Of a stretch of DNA of 64,000 nucleotides, positions 62,628 through 64,000 are shown one piece after another. The number at the start of each line of letters is the position of its first letter. Position 1 is the stretch's first letter. The stretch is from positions 215,569 to 279,568 of the forward strand of contig CAJJDN010000077.1 of assembly GCA_905182985.1 (NCBI GenBank), in the 5' to 3' direction. The notes beneath the pieces are model-generated. The model worked only from the letters and a program-made list of their open reading frames with translations. It did not search any database and was not told the origin of the DNA. Made by a program: the position numbers and the translations under genes. This DNA comes from Paramecium sonneborni (taxonomy: Eukaryota > Ciliophora > Oligohymenophorea > Peniculida > Parameciidae).

Positions 62628-63187
62628 ATGTTTAAGTCTCATCAATCCACTCTTCTTGGAATCTCTCTTGTTGTATGTAGAAATTCTAAAGGGCAATATC
62701 TCACTATTTTAGAAAATGGTAATCAAGGATGGTGGTTACCAGGAGGTTTAGTTGATCCTCCAGAAACATTTGAAAATGCAGCTATTAGAGAAACTAAAGA
62801 AGAAGCATCAATAGATGTTGTTCTCAAAGGTATTTTGAGAGTAGAAAATTCTTTGAAAGCAGAATAGAATCATCTTAGAGTTCGTGTTGTTTATTATGCA
62901 GAGCCTGTAAATGAAAGTTAGATTCCAAAATAAAAACCAGATAAGGGTAATCTATCTTTCTACTTGCATTAGAAACATAATAAGCTAGATGGGTAGACTA
63001 TAAAGATTTACCATCTTACTCTAAAAATGGTCCAGGATGGAGAGGAAAAGAATTATTAGAATGGTCGCAATACATTGAAAATGGAGGTGTTATAATGCCT
63101 CTATCCTTTTTTTCTTAAGAAGCAACTAATCCTACGATAGATTAGGCTTTTTATAAAGAAGATTTACCTCTCATCAAATAAAAATGA
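62628..63187 (+). CDS. Nudix hydrolase
   Basis: 177 residues with one 26-nt intron at 62947-62972. The Nudix box is complete in its metal-binding core: GGLVDPPETFENAAIRETKEEASI, i.e. G-x5-E-x7-R-E-x-x-E-E, with Ala in place of the final Gly. The context WWLPGGLVDPPE and the length are typical of small MutT/NUDT-type pyrophosphohydrolases acting on nucleoside diphosphates linked to other moieties; the substrate cannot be read from the sequence. A C-terminal GPGWRGKELLEW segment lies beyond the box. It ends 27 bp from the ubiquitin protease stop codon on the other strand. Confidence 0.93.
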
Positions 63188-63214
63188 TTAATTTTAAAAT
63201 ACATCAGATATAAA

Positions 63215-64000
63215 TCACTTCTATTAATAAAATAGAATATAGGCATTCTTATCATTTATTACATCGTTTTTTTATACTTCTTTTGTAGATTCATCATTAA
63301 ATTCAATCCATTTTTTTTATCTTTTACCATAAGATATATAGTGACCATTGTCTAATCCTCCAATATGCTACACTACTCCATATAATTCATAATTAATTTA
63401 ATTTATAGTTAAGTTTTCAGGATAAGTAACTAAAATATTATTTTTCTAATATCCCTTAAGTTCATCATATTAAAATCTCTTTAGTTAAATTATCAATTAA
63501 TCTGGAAGTTTTTACAGGCTCATTGTTTTTATTGCAAAAGTTAAATCGTTGCATTTTGTACAATGATAAGCATTTTCATCCAATAAAGGTTCATTAGACT
63601 AAAAATTTTTAATTAAATCTTATAGATTTAATGCTAACAAACATTTTTAAATTTTTACATTTATCATGCTTTTAATAATTTGTTTTTGGTTCAAATTCTA
63701 TTCTTAAAGGATTTGGAATTGCTTTTTCACCAAACTCTATTGATAATGAAGTATGGGCATTATTATAATTGATTTTTTACAAGTATTAAGACAAAGAAGT
63801 AGAATTATTAAAAGGTAATTCACATTAATGATTTTTTTAATCTTTTTTGAATTATTTACCACATGTAAATGGACAAAATGTTTTAGATGGTAATTTTGTT
63901 TGAATCATTATTTAGTAATTTAAGATTTCATTAAGCTATTATGAATTTAATAAGTTTTCCTATTAAGGTTCATCTATTTAAATATTCATTAATTTATCTG
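63215..64000 (-). CDS. Ubiquitin carboxyl-terminal hydrolase (USP), C-terminal part
   Basis: The 5' end lies beyond the window. One 25-nt intron at 63634-63658 fuses an N-terminal Cys/His-containing stretch (FCPFTCGKQFKKDQKNHQC) with the USP finger and catalytic core. Seen are SLNLQDLIKNFQSNE, CTKCND, LPDQLIIQLKRFQYDEL and the catalytic-His box YELYGVVQHIGGLDNGHYISY, then KWIEFND and AYILFY. The Cys box is upstream, outside the window. USPs remove ubiquitin from proteins. The Cys/His stretch resembles a single C2H2-type finger placed between the Cys-box half and the finger region, which is unusual and may be an insertion. Confidence 0.88.

Noticed and set aside
1..64000. tRNA, rRNA, CRISPR arrays, bacterial insertion sequences, telomere repeats
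   Set aside because: Looked for and not seen; the gene structure is eukaryotic with ciliate code and tiny introns.

Overview
This is a stretch of ciliate somatic (macronuclear-type) DNA, almost certainly from Paramecium or a close relative. Three observations support that. Long reading frames are interrupted only by TGA, while TAA and TAG sit inside conserved motifs where glutamine belongs. Introns are tiny: nearly all inferred ones are 19-36 nt, start GT(A/T) and end (T)AG/AAG. The DNA is very AT-rich and gene-packed. Standard-code gene callers see almost nothing here. All models below were read by eye with TGA as the only stop, and introns were placed where they restore conserved domains and give total CDS lengths divisible by 3.

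I support 38 genes. Region by region: 1-7.9 kb holds an EF-hand/coiled-coil protein, a small two-helix membrane protein, a TLDc protein and a hypothetical. 8-17.6 kb holds a giant PAS-domain membrane protein (Tmc-like), a hypothetical and a 1308-residue C2-like protein. 17.9-30.5 kb holds a WDR61/SKI8-like WD40 protein, two small minus-strand genes, an OXR1-type LysM-TLDc protein, two tandem single-pass ectodomain proteins, an ER J-protein (DNAJC25-like), a Qa-SNARE and a TPR protein. 30.5-42.9 kb holds a Rab GTPase, a copper-type P1B ATPase, a CxxC-less PDI-like protein, a coiled-coil protein with a tiny divergent partner, a heat-shock factor gene split by an odd ~130-bp insert, a probable mitochondrial protein and a CxxC hypothetical. 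43-52.2 kb is extremely compact: a THOC6-like WD40 protein, two small genes, an LRR protein, mitochondrial ribosomal protein uL24m, a kinesin-14-like motor, a ribokinase-family kinase and a mucolipin-like channel. 52.2-56 kb carries an identical 1216-bp direct repeat joined by a single N (assembly overlap) and an alveolin-like epiplasm protein. 56-64 kb holds a 1534-residue type I membrane protein, a bacterial-type homospermidine synthase, a Nudix hydrolase and the end of a ubiquitin protease.

The genes are ordinary single-copy eukaryotic housekeeping, membrane-traffic, ciliary/cortical and signalling functions on both strands. There are no operons, no recognisable tRNA or rRNA genes and no CRISPR arrays. 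Spacing is the striking feature: start codons of divergent genes can be 5 or 16 bp apart, and stops or starts of neighbours 12-15 bp apart. The best candidate for something unusual is the TA-bounded, frame-breaking insert inside the DNA-binding domain of the heat-shock factor gene, which looks like a retained internal eliminated sequence (IES) or an exceptionally long intron.
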